From the NCBI GenBank assembly GCA_019359215.1, contig JAHHHS010000008.1, positions 1 through 64,000 on the forward strand: DNA of 64,000 nt. Reading direction: 5' to 3'. The notes under the pieces were generated by a model. It did not search any database. It was not told the origin of the DNA and saw only the letters and a program-made list of their open reading frames with translations. Of this stretch, positions 44,338 through 52,423 are shown one piece after another; positions within the stretch are counted from its first letter, which is position 1, and every line of letters starts with the position of its first letter. This DNA is from Nostoc indistinguendum CM1-VF10 (GTDB lineage Bacteria; Cyanobacteriota; Cyanobacteriia; Cyanobacteriales; Nostocaceae). Position numbers and translations under genes: made by a program.

Positions 44338-44450
44338 AGGACTTACGCAAACAACAGCCGAAACCCTTATTCTCTGGTAGGGGCAATTCATGTAGCCGAA
44401 GCCTTCCCGCAGGGTATTGCCCTTACAGCGTATAGTTTTGCGTAAGTCCT
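44338..44450. mobile_element. 113-bp element with AGGACTTACGCAAA inverted ends (MITE-like)
   Basis: AGGACTTACGCAAA at the left is matched by TTTGCGTAAGTCCT at the right. ATTAAC stands close to both ends (44331-44336 and 44451-44456), possibly a target duplication. The interior has GTAGCCGAAGCCTTCCCGC, another dispersed repeat. Shares ends with 18273-18452. Confidence 0.6.
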
Positions 44451-44456
44451 ATTAAC

Positions 44457-44953
44457 ATAACTTCATTTTTCAATATCTAAAAAAACTTTAATTTTTGCAT
44501 CCTCTAAACTTATTATAAAAACGTAAATACCCACAATATAGCTTTACTGAGTGCGCTATAGAAAAATTAAGAGTGTGTCTGCGTTTATTAATCTTGCGTA
44601 GTTTATTGTTCATTCTGAACCTATTTTTTAATGGTATTTTTTAAAACGTTGTCCTTTATTTTAATACTGATACAAGTTTTACTTATGTGTATGCATACAA
44701 ATTATGCGAACCCAATACTCGCTAAACTTTTTGCTTGAGAATTTTTTGCCCTGGAAACAATTGCAAATTAAGGCTTTGAGATTTCTAGCACCAAAAAATT
44801 CCAATTTAATCGGTCTAAAATATAGCCTTAAGTGTTGACAGTTTATAAATAATCGAATAACAAGGTGGCAGCAGCATTAAAAAAAGCGTTAGTGCATTCC
44901 TACCTAGAAACTAATTAATGCCCTTCATTAAACTTCATACGGTTAACATAATT
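44457..44953. other. AT-rich spacer, no gene seen
   Basis: No recognisable coding sequence, RNA or strong hairpin between the MITE-like element and the small protein gene. It may hold the promoter of that gene. Confidence 0.4.
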
Positions 44954-45190
44954 ATGCCAGAAAATACGGATTACAAAGCTTCTAAATCAGACAATCAGGT
45001 TATTGCTTATAAAGAACGCCTCAATTCTTGGGCGATCGCTCGTCTACTTCCTAATACACAACGCGAGATTGTTGCTCGCTTCCGCAGCCGTTCTGATGCC
45101 GAAGGTTATATGCGGCACCTCTCCCAGGAAAGACCAAATGCTTCCTACATGGTTGTTTTCGATTGTCAACGCCAAGAAATTGTGATTTAA
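44954..45190 (+). CDS. small hypothetical protein, 78 residues
   Basis: Starts at MPENTDYKASKSD; an in-frame ATG at 44918 would add 12 residues of little promise. The core WAIARLLPNTQREIVARFRS and RSDAEGYMRHLSQE, then ASYMVVFDCQRQE, resembles the short strand-helix pattern of SPOR-like or stress-related small cyanobacterial proteins, but I cannot name a family. Soluble and basic. A related shorter frame follows at 45475-45612. Confidence 0.6.
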   Translation: MPENTDYKASKSDNQVIAYKERLNSWAIARLLPNTQREIVARFRSRSDAEGYMRHLSQERPNASYMVVFDCQRQEIVI

Positions 45191-45340
45191 AGTATAAGTA
45201 TAGGTAATAAACCTATCTTGAAAATAGAGAACAGGGAAAGAGATTTTCGTTCTCAATTGTGCTTACATAGCGGGTGCTTTGTCTTCACTCTGTTCATTAG
45301 CATCCGCTTGCAAAAGAGACTTTTGCGCTCTTGTGGCGAA

Positions 45341-45388
45341 AAGGAATGGGTTAAAGGCAAAGAAAATTCAATTCCTTTAACCCTTCCT
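45341..45388 (+). terminator. stem-loop, GGGTTAAAGG/CCTTTAACCC
   Basis: A 10-bp perfect stem extended by partly paired AAGGAAT/TTCCT, with a 16-base loop and pyrimidine-rich tail, about 150 bases after the small protein gene. May terminate it. Confidence 0.45.
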
Positions 45389-45474
45389 CTTAATCCCTTT
45401 GTTTCAAAAACATTCGAAAACCTGGCTAACTAGCTAAAGATGAATGGAATTGGCTTTTAAATTGATCCCTTTGA

Positions 45475-45612
45475 ATGTCGCGATCGCTTCAACATACCAT
45501 TCGCTTTTACTGCCAGCCTCGCTCTACATTAACAATACCATTGGTTGTGCGTTCTCAAGCTGAAGCTGCCTATACTAAGTATCTACGAATAATAATAGAT
45601 GCGTTCAAATAG
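45475..45612 (+). CDS. possible 45-residue protein
   Basis: ATG TCG CGA TCG... encodes MSRSLQHTIRFYCQPRSTLT, then VVRSQAEAAYTKYLRIIID. RSQAEAAYTKYL resembles RSDAEGYMRHL of the 78-residue protein upstream, suggesting a small related gene. No clear ribosome site, so it may be a relic or chance. Confidence 0.35.
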   Translation: MSRSLQHTIRFYCQPRSTLTIPLVVRSQAEAAYTKYLRIIIDAFK

Positions 45613-45640
45613 TGCTATTGAAGGATGCCTCCCGGCTTTT

Positions 45641-46624
45641 TTAATCAAATTTCGCCTCTTGACCTGAACAATCAAATAGATGTAAACCTAAGCGTTGGGA
45701 AAGTTCTTCGCACACCTTTACCCCTCGTACACTATTACCACGCACATCCAGCAACGGTGAAAAAACTCCAATGCCCATTTTATTGGGTACAACGGCGATA
45801 ATGCCGCCAGTAACACCGCTTTTCGCCGGAATCCCAATTTTATAAGCCCACTCACCTGCAAAGTTGTACATCCCACAGGTGTACATAACACTCAGAATAT
45901 CTTTGATGTAACGCTTATCTACTGCCGATTCTTTGGTGATGGGGTTAATACCTCTGTTAGCAAGGGTAGCCGCCATCACTGCTAAGTCTTGGCAATTAAC
46001 TATCACAGCACACTGCTGGAAATAAAGATCCAACGCCTCTTCAATATTCCGGTCAATCATGCCAAAGTTGAGCATAAGATGCGCCATTGCGCGGTTGCGA
46101 TGTCCTGTACTCCGTTCTGAGGTAAAAACTGAAATATCAACGAATACGTCGCGGCCAATATATCGCTTGAACATATCTAGCATTCGGTTGAGGCGTTCGG
46201 TTGGGCCAGAACCTTTAATTAAGCTGGTGGTGGCGATCGCTCCGGCATTTACCATTGGGTTATAAGGTCGCTTCGATTGCTCATCCAAAACAATCGCGTT
46301 GAATGCATCTCCCGTCGGTTCCACGCCAACTCTAGTCAAAATGTAATCCAGCCCATGATCTTCTAAGGCTAGTCCATAAGCAAACACTTTGGAAATTGAC
46401 TGAATGGTAAAGAGGTGATCGTAGTTCCCAACTTTATAAACCTGACCATCTACTGCCACAATGCAAATGCTAAACAAGTCCGGATTTGCCTTTGCCAGTT
46501 CCGGAATATATTTAGCTACTGCACCCTCTTGCAATAACTTGTACTGAGAATGCAACTCGTTAAGAACAGCTAATAATGGGGATGGATCTATTTCTAAATT
46601 TCCTTGATGTGCTTGGTTTGTCAT
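45641..46624 (-). CDS. glsA: glutaminase A
   Basis: A 327-residue serine-dependent glutaminase (L-glutamine to glutamate plus ammonia). Family motifs: [16 protein letters not shown] with the S-x-x-K catalytic pair, [66 protein letters not shown] and [12 protein letters not shown]. The start is ATG 46624 (MTNQAHQG); the frame continues to a TTG at 46645 with nothing to recommend it. A 16-bp perfect palindrome at 46651-46666 lies upstream. Monocistronic. In cyanobacteria this enzyme helps balance glutamine with nitrogen supply. Confidence 0.94.
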   Translation of the reverse strand: MTNQAHQGNLEIDPSPLLAVLNELHSQYKLLQEGAVAKYIPELAKANPDLFSICIVAVDGQVYKVGNYDHLFTIQSISKVFAYGLALEDHGLDYILTRVGVEPTGDAFNAIVLDEQSKRPYNPMVNAGAIATTSLIKGSGPTERLNRMLDMFKRYIGRDVFVDISVFTSERSTGHRNRAMAHLMLNFGMIDRNIEEALDLYFQQCAVIVNCQDLAVMAATLANRGINPITKESAVDKRYIKDILSVMYTCGMYNFAGEWAYKIGIPAKSGVTGGIIAVVPNKMGIGVFSPLLDVRGNSVRGVKVCEELSQRLGLHLFDCSGQEAKFD

Positions 46625-46650
46625 CAGGCTGATAGCATTTCCCAAAATAC

Positions 46651-46666
46651 CTACTATATATAGTAG
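46651..46666. promoter_or_regulatory. 16-bp palindrome upstream of glsA
   Basis: CTACTATATATAGTAG, perfect, 27-42 bases before the glsA start. It may be an operator or part of a dispersed element (GGGGTATAGCTGTACATCCC follows). Confidence 0.4.
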
Positions 46667-46739
46667 GGGTATAGCTGTACATCCCTACAGCCGCAAAGAT
46701 TTTGGAAAAGATAGGTTGCTCTAAAAAATCATACTTGAA

Positions 46740-47520
46740 CCACTACTTAGGGCGTAAAATCTCTATGGTTTTTTTTGATACCGAATAAGTTTTATTTACA
46801 AGCGATCGCGAAGTTTTATTAATTTTTTGTGATTAATCTTGAAAAATACTAAGTTGAGTATCTTCCTTTTTTTTATACTCCGTAATACGGCCACATGGAG
46901 TTATATATGTTACTAGTTTAAGCCTAGTCATGGAGAATAAAAGTTATGATTAATCTAAGTAGAAAAAACTTTTAAAAAAGATATTAAGCTCAAACTAATT
47001 TACATAATTATTTAAGATGTAACTCATATCACGACTTATTCATAGAAAAATCTGAAGATTCCATTAAATAGGTGATTTTAAGCATTTATGCCGATGCCAT
47101 TTAATTAAAGTTATATTATCTCCTTACAGGAAATGCCAGAATATATGTAATATAGAATACACGGGTAGTTGCGAACCTTTAGAACCGATGTGAATAGGGT
47201 ATCGTCCTTTTGGCGTGCAATAAGCATAAAGTTTTTTGAAGAAATTTTTGACCTGTCGGAAAAAGCGTTACATAGGCAAAGTCCCTATTTGAGAAAGGTT
47301 TCGCCCATAAAATTAGAATTGAAATTTGAGAAAGCTGCTGATAATTACGCTAAAACCCTGATCCCCAAGCCAAAAGGTTCGTGTTAGTCTGTTGCAGTTA
47401 TAAACAACAAAGTGAAAACGGAACGAGTTCGAGTTTTTCAGAAGGGAAGTCACTTTCACTAGTGAAAAATCCCACCAGTTATAAAACTTAAGTTCTACAG
47501 TCGCTTTAAAAAACGGACGC
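46740..47520. other. spacer between glsA and rlpA, no convincing gene
   Basis: AT-rich. A 72-codon plus-strand frame at 47169-47387 begins with TTG, lacks a ribosome site and matches nothing I know. No strong hairpin. The divergent promoters of glsA and rlpA must lie here. Confidence 0.4.
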
Positions 47521-48624
47521 ATGAATCAAAGACATTTGTGGATTATTGTTACCCTGTCTATGGCTGCTTTGGGCATACCCTCAGTCGGTTGCACTCAAAC
47601 CACCAAAGGAAATGCACTAGCTTCTCAGAAATCACCTGCCCCTGATGTGGTGAAGGTGGGAGAGTACCAATCCAGAGCAGGGAAACAAACCTTGGATGCT
47701 GTGATTACACAAATTCATCCTCACAATATTGAAGGACGTAAGGCGGCAACCCTTTTTATCAGAAATCTACCTGTTCTCACCTTTTTAAGTTCTGTATCAG
47801 ATACGAATCTTGAAAGTAAAAAAGTTGGTGAAGTTGGGAATACCGGGGGCGTGCAGTCGTACGCCCTTATTGCTAGCAATTCATCAAATGCACTGAATAC
47901 TGGGAACGTAACAGATGTAAGTAACCAGATTAGCTCCAGTGACAATGACCCGGTTCAGATAGCTGGTGTAGTAGCAGCTAAGATCAACCAGTTGAATCGG
48001 GAAAATGTAGACGGAAATAAGATTACCGTAAGTTGGAAAGCAGGGGAAAAATCGACTGACAATCAAGCGCAAAACAAAAGCGTCCCAGTCCAACAAAATG
48101 GCGATCGCTATGTAATCAAAATTGATGGCGAAGAATTGGTCGAAATTAACGAAGGTACTCGACTAGCAGATAGTACCAAGAATCTGGCGCAAGATGCATT
48201 GCAAGCAACCAATCGCCTACGGAGGCTACTAGGCAATGCATCTCCCTTAAAAGAAATTGCTAATTTGCCTGTGCGTTCGCCAATAGCAATGCCAAAGCAA
48301 CCTCAACAGATTGCCGTCGGAGTAGTGCAATCCACCTTGAGAGGTATAGCTTCTTTTTATGGCTATGACTTTGCTGGTAATCGCACTGCTAGCGGACAGA
48401 GATTCAATCCAGAAGGAATGACTGCCGCTCATCGCAGCTTACCCTTTGGTACAAAAGTCCGTGTAACCAACACCCGCAATGGTCGTTCTGTAGTGCTGCG
48501 AATTAATGACCGAGGCCCATTCATTCGGGGTCGAGTTATTGACGTGTCTACTGGCGCAGCTCGGGTTTTAGGAATGATGGGCAGTGGCATAGCACCAGTA
48601 CGTGTTGAAGTTTTAGGGAAATAA
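47521..48624 (+). CDS. rlpA: RlpA-like septal ring lipoprotein/lytic transglycosylase
   Basis: 367 residues. A signal sequence (RHLWIIVTLSMAALGIPSVG) ends at Cys24, possibly a lipobox. A long Asn/Ser/Gln-rich central region (about 30-270) is unlike anything specific. The C-terminal double-psi beta-barrel (about 272-367) carries IASFYGYDFAGNRTASGQRF, MTAAHRSLPFGTKVRVTN, VVLRINDRGPF and RVIDVSTGAARVLG, including the catalytic Glu/Asp-type positions of RlpA. Such proteins cut peptidoglycan strands lacking stem peptides or localise to septa. No SPOR domain is present. The next gene starts 171 bases downstream beyond a tandem repeat. Confidence 0.85.
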   Translation: MNQRHLWIIVTLSMAALGIPSVGCTQTTKGNALASQKSPAPDVVKVGEYQSRAGKQTLDAVITQIHPHNIEGRKAATLFIRNLPVLTFLSSVSDTNLESKKVGEVGNTGGVQSYALIASNSSNALNTGNVTDVSNQISSSDNDPVQIAGVVAAKINQLNRENVDGNKITVSWKAGEKSTDNQAQNKSVPVQQNGDRYVIKIDGEELVEINEGTRLADSTKNLAQDALQATNRLRRLLGNASPLKEIANLPVRSPIAMPKQPQQIAVGVVQSTLRGIASFYGYDFAGNRTASGQRFNPEGMTAAHRSLPFGTKVRVTNTRNGRSVVLRINDRGPFIRGRVIDVSTGAARVLGMMGSGIAPVRVEVLGK

Positions 48625-48625
48625 T

Positions 48626-48696
48626 CATTAGGCAATAGGCAATAGGCAGTAGAGAATTTACCAATGCCTAATGCCCAATGCCCAATGCCCAATTCA
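48626..48696. repeat. TGCCCAA/GGCAATA short tandem repeats
   Basis: TAGGCAATAGGCA units followed by opposing TGCCTAATGCCCAATGCCC units; CATTAGGCA and TGCCTAATG can pair. The ATG inside this repeat (48664) is in frame with panC but is not a credible start. Confidence 0.8.
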
Positions 48697-48795
48697 AGTT
48701 CCGTATCACTTAATTCCTCTAGTTCAATCATCTCTTCCCTCTCTTTCAGATATAAACTAACGGGGGAGGGATCGATAAGAACTAGGGGTATTTTT

Positions 48796-50403
48796 GTGCG
48801 CCTGCTGACAACAGTTGCAGCTTTACGCTGCTATTTAACTAAACGCTGCTCAGAAAACAAGCTAATTGCAGTTACTGAGGATCTAAGACTAGATGAGATC
48901 ACAGGCTGGTATCAGACAGCAGTCGGTCTGGTGCCAACGATGGGAAATTTGCATCAAGGTCATTTAAGCTTAATTAAACGGGCGCGGCAAGAAAATTCTA
49001 CGGTGATTGTTAGTATTTTCGTCAATCCCCTGCAATTTGCTCCCAATGAGGATTATCAACGCTACCCTCGCACTTTAGAGCAAGACCAACAACTTTGCGA
49101 ACAAGCTGGGGTAGATGCAATTTTTGCGCCAACTCCGGAAGAAATGGCAGTTCCTCAGAAGAGTATACAAGAATCAAAGGTTACACAAGTTATCCCCCCA
49201 TCTGCTATGATAACAGGCTTGTGTGGCCGTTCTCGGCAAGGTCATTTTCAGGGTGTCGCTACGATTGTGACCAAACTTTTCAACTTGGTACAGCCCGACC
49301 GTGCCTACTTTGGTCAAAAGGATGGTCAGCAACTGGCAATTATTAAACGCTTAGTAGCTGACTTAAATTTGCCAGTAGAAATTGTTGGTTGTCCAACAGT
49401 GCGGGAAGCGTCGGGTCTTGCCTTCAGTTCTCGTAATCAATATTTGACTGCAATGGCAAAAGAGCAAGCAGCAGTATTATATCGCGGCTTGCGACGAGCT
49501 GAAGCTGCATTCATTGCAGGCGATCGCAATAGTCACAAGTTGATAGCACTATTACAGCAAGAAGTGGCAATAGTCAATACAGTCTCAGTGGAATATATTG
49601 AATTGGTTGAACCGACTACGTTAATGTCTTTAGAAAAAGTTCAGGAGGAAGGAATGTTGGCGATCGCAGCTCGTCTTGGGTCTACACGTTTGATTGACAA
49701 TATCATATTGCGCGATCGTCAACCCATCATCGCCATTGATGGCCCAGCCGGGGCTGGAAAATCCACAGTGGCGCGTCAAGTGGCAGCAAATCTAAATTTA
49801 GTGTATTTAGATACAGGAGCAATGTACCGTGCTGTAACTTGGTTAGTATTGCAAAAGGGGATTGCCATTGATGATGAGTGTGCGATCGCCCAATTAACTA
49901 ACGAGTGTAAAATTGAACTTACTCCTAACCAGGATTTACAATCGTCTGTGCGCGTTTGGATTGACGGTACTGATGTTACCCAAGCAATTCGCACCATTGA
50001 GGTCACATCTCAAGTATCTGCGATCGCCGCACAAAGCGCTGTCCGTCAAGCACTGGTTAAACAACAGCAAAACTGGGGGAAAAAAGGTGGTTTAGTGGCT
50101 GAAGGTCGAGACATCGGTACTCATGTATTCCCCGATGCTGAAGTGAAAATCTTCTTAACCGCTTCTGTGGGTGAACGTGCCCGTCGCCGCCAGGAAGACT
50201 TTAGCAAACAAGGTCAACCCGAAGTGAGTTTAGAGCAGCTAGAACGGGATATTGCCGAGCGTGACTGGAAAGATAGTACACGCAAAGTTTCCCCTTTGCA
50301 AAAAGCAGCCGATGCGATCGAAGTTCAAACCGATGGTCTGAATACTTCTGAAGTAACAGCACAAATTGTAAATTACTACCAGCAACGTTTATCTCAGTGG
50401 TAA
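48796..50403 (+). CDS. panC-cmk: fused pantothenate synthetase and cytidylate kinase
   Basis: 535 residues from a GTG at 48796 (MRLLTTVAALRCYL, the usual cyanobacterial N-terminus). Residues about 1-275 are PanC, which joins pantoate to beta-alanine with ATP: VGLVPTMGNLHQGHLSLI, FVNPLQFAPNEDYQRYPRT, GRSRQGHFQGVATIV and FGQKDGQQLAII. Residues about 295-535 are (d)CMP kinase: IAIDGPAGAGKSTVARQVA, LDTGAMYRAVTW, AEGRDIGTHVFPDAEVKIFL and ASVGERARRRQED. This fusion is characteristic of cyanobacteria and links coenzyme A and pyrimidine supply for no known reason. The upstream in-frame extension into the tandem repeat is rejected as untranslated. Confidence 0.95.
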   Translation: MRLLTTVAALRCYLTKRCSENKLIAVTEDLRLDEITGWYQTAVGLVPTMGNLHQGHLSLIKRARQENSTVIVSIFVNPLQFAPNEDYQRYPRTLEQDQQLCEQAGVDAIFAPTPEEMAVPQKSIQESKVTQVIPPSAMITGLCGRSRQGHFQGVATIVTKLFNLVQPDRAYFGQKDGQQLAIIKRLVADLNLPVEIVGCPTVREASGLAFSSRNQYLTAMAKEQAAVLYRGLRRAEAAFIAGDRNSHKLIALLQQEVAIVNTVSVEYIELVEPTTLMSLEKVQEEGMLAIAARLGSTRLIDNIILRDRQPIIAIDGPAGAGKSTVARQVAANLNLVYLDTGAMYRAVTWLVLQKGIAIDDECAIAQLTNECKIELTPNQDLQSSVRVWIDGTDVTQAIRTIEVTSQVSAIAAQSAVRQALVKQQQNWGKKGGLVAEGRDIGTHVFPDAEVKIFLTASVGERARRRQEDFSKQGQPEVSLEQLERDIAERDWKDSTRKVSPLQKAADAIEVQTDGLNTSEVTAQIVNYYQQRLSQW

Positions 50404-50995
50404 TCACCACTATTTGCTGTTAGTTTTTTATTTCAAAAGGGTGGTATGATAAGCTATTTATTTACCATCCTTAAAACGGAACTTAGAAACAGCCCAGAAG
50501 CAAAAAATTAAATAATTTTGCTATTGGCTATCTTCATTTTAAACTTAGTCTGGTGTAGTGCATTTTAGATTAATTTAATTACTAAATCATCATGCTTTCG
50601 GCTTATCCTCATATCACAATTAATCCTGCTATAGGTAGAGGCGGGAAAGCTTTAATTGCTAAATGCTAAGTAAAAGGCAACTTTTGCTGGAGGAGAAGGA
50701 CAATAGTTGATCTAAGTGGGAAAACCTTTTCATGCCTACCTACTTAATTATTTATTAGTTTTTAGCTAAGAGATATTAGCCATTTTTATTTATAGTTATT
50801 ATTTCCTAGTGAATTGACTTATTTTACTTATTAAACGAGTACTTTGTTTTTATTTTCACTTTGGTAGTAAAATGACGATGTTAAGTTTTATGTTTCATCA
50901 TTAAAGACATAAAACCCCAAAAATAAAAGATGTTAATTTCCTAAGCTTCTGCAATAGCTTAAGACTGGAAACCGGTAAAGAGAGGATTTTACACA
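50404..50995. other. spacer before sodB, no gene seen
   Basis: AT-rich, no recognisable frame or RNA. CATTAAAGACATAAAACCCC (about 50898) and nearby sequence probably hold the sodB promoter, but I see no Fur-type box I would stand by. Confidence 0.35.
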
Positions 50996-51598
50996 ATGGC
51001 ATTTGTACAGCCCCCACTACCCTTCGACATTAATGCTTTAGAGCCACATGGCATGAAAGCTGAAACTTTCGAGTATCACTATGGTAAGCATCACAAAGCT
51101 TATGTAGACAACCTCAACAAGCTCACTGAAGGTACAGAACTTGCTGATAAGTCTCTGGAAGAGGTGATTAAAACTTCCTTCCAAGATTCCTCTAAGGCGG
51201 GGATCTTCAACAACGCTGCCCAAGTTTGGAACCATACCTTTTTTTGGAATTCCTTGAAACCAGCAGGTGGCGGCGCACCCACCGGTGATCTCGCAGCCAA
51301 AATCGATAAAGATTTTGGTAGCTTCGACAAATTCAAAGAAGAGTTCTCGAACGCAGCCGCAACTCAATTTGGTAGCGGATGGTCTTGGTTGATTGATGAT
51401 GGTGGTACGCTGAAGGTGATTAAGACACCGAATGCCGAAAATCCGCTAGCTCATGGTAAGAAGGCACTCTTAACCTTGGATGTTTGGGAACACGCCTACT
51501 ACATTGACTACAGAAACGCCCGTCCAGCGTTCATCAAGAATTTCCTAGAAAACTTGGTTAACTGGGACTTTGCTGCTGAAAACTTGGCCAAAGCTTAA
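50996..51598 (+). CDS. sodB: iron superoxide dismutase
   Basis: A 200-residue enzyme dismutating superoxide to oxygen and hydrogen peroxide. Metal ligands are in FEYHYGKHHKAYVDN, VWNHTFFWNSL and DVWEHAYYIDYRNARP (two His from the helical half, Asp and His from the C-terminal half). AAATQFGSGWSWLIDD and the absence of an N-terminal signal point to the cytoplasmic Fe-type rather than the membrane Mn-type SodA. GAGAGGA precedes the ATG. Monocistronic. Confidence 0.95.
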   Translation: MAFVQPPLPFDINALEPHGMKAETFEYHYGKHHKAYVDNLNKLTEGTELADKSLEEVIKTSFQDSSKAGIFNNAAQVWNHTFFWNSLKPAGGGAPTGDLAAKIDKDFGSFDKFKEEFSNAAATQFGSGWSWLIDDGGTLKVIKTPNAENPLAHGKKALLTLDVWEHAYYIDYRNARPAFIKNFLENLVNWDFAAENLAKA

Positions 51599-51736
51599 TC
51601 ACCTACCAGTGTTGGCTCGGTTGTAACAGTAGCCTTTACCAGATATGTAAAGCAAAGACAACCAGCTAATTTATAAAAAGGCATCGGGAAAACCCAATAT
51701 TTTAAAGACGGGATGAGAGAGGCCTTTTTAGGCCGT

Positions 51737-51958
51737 TGATGGTCAACAGTCAACAGTATTTCGTATTATCCCATCCTCTTTTAGGGGTGAGATGACCTTA
51801 ACAATAATTACCAGCAGTCACGATGTAGTCTCGTGGCTGTTTTTGATTGTCTGGGCATATGTTAAGCTGTTACGCATTTAACTTGAACATTTACATGAAG
51901 GGTGATAACCGATGACTGATGACTGATAACTATTAACCGTCAACCGTCAACAGTTAAC
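51737..51958. repeat. GTCAACAGT/GATGACTGAT short repeats
   Basis: GGTCAACAGTCAACAGT at 51740, then ATGACTGATGACTGATAAC and CGTCAACCGTCAACAG at 51911-51958. STRR-type tracts. The rest of 51599-52080 has no gene. Confidence 0.6.
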
Positions 51959-52080
51959 GATCGTAAAGAGTGTTTATACTTTTTTAGCGTGCATCAGCTT
52001 ATGGCAGATATGCTGGGGCACTCTAAGTGTGCCCGCAGCAACATTGACTTAATTGGTAAAAACATATTTTAAGAAAAATT

Positions 52081-52224
52081 ATACTTAAGTAAGTAAGTGG
52101 GCATGAATAATTAAAGCTTCAATGAAATCTTCATATTAAAGGCTTCAGCCTTACTACAAGCTAATTTAATAATTTTCTACTGTGTAACATAGATTGATTT
52201 ATTCTTACCTACTTACTTAAGTAT
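52081..52224. repeat. 144-bp stretch bounded by ACTTAAGTAAGTA inverted ends
   Basis: ATACTTAAGTAAGTAAGT (52081) is mirrored by ACTTACTTAAGTAT (ending 52224), with GAATAA/TTATTC pairing further in. No coding capacity. May be a MITE or a large hairpin upstream of the di-heme protein gene. Confidence 0.5.
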
Positions 52225-52423
52225 AAAAAATCTGATATTCTAACATCTCTGTGTCATTAAAGACAACAAAGTTTCAGATTTGAGAGTGGAGCAGTAATGC
52301 TTCAACTCTTGACAATTATTATTAACGTTCATATAAAGCATGGGTAAAATCCAACTTGGTGTCGCTTTCGTGGCTGCTGTGGTAGTCAGACTTACTGATC
52401 TGGCATCAAGATTGTCAAAGAGA

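Noticed and set aside
47169..47387. 72-codon frame between glsA and rlpA
   Set aside because: TTG start, no ribosome site, no recognisable similarity.
48664..48795. N-terminal extension of PanC-Cmk from ATG 48664
   Set aside because: The first codons are a TGCCCAA tandem repeat and the next 30 are Ser-rich without similarity; known proteins of this kind start at RLLTTVAALR.
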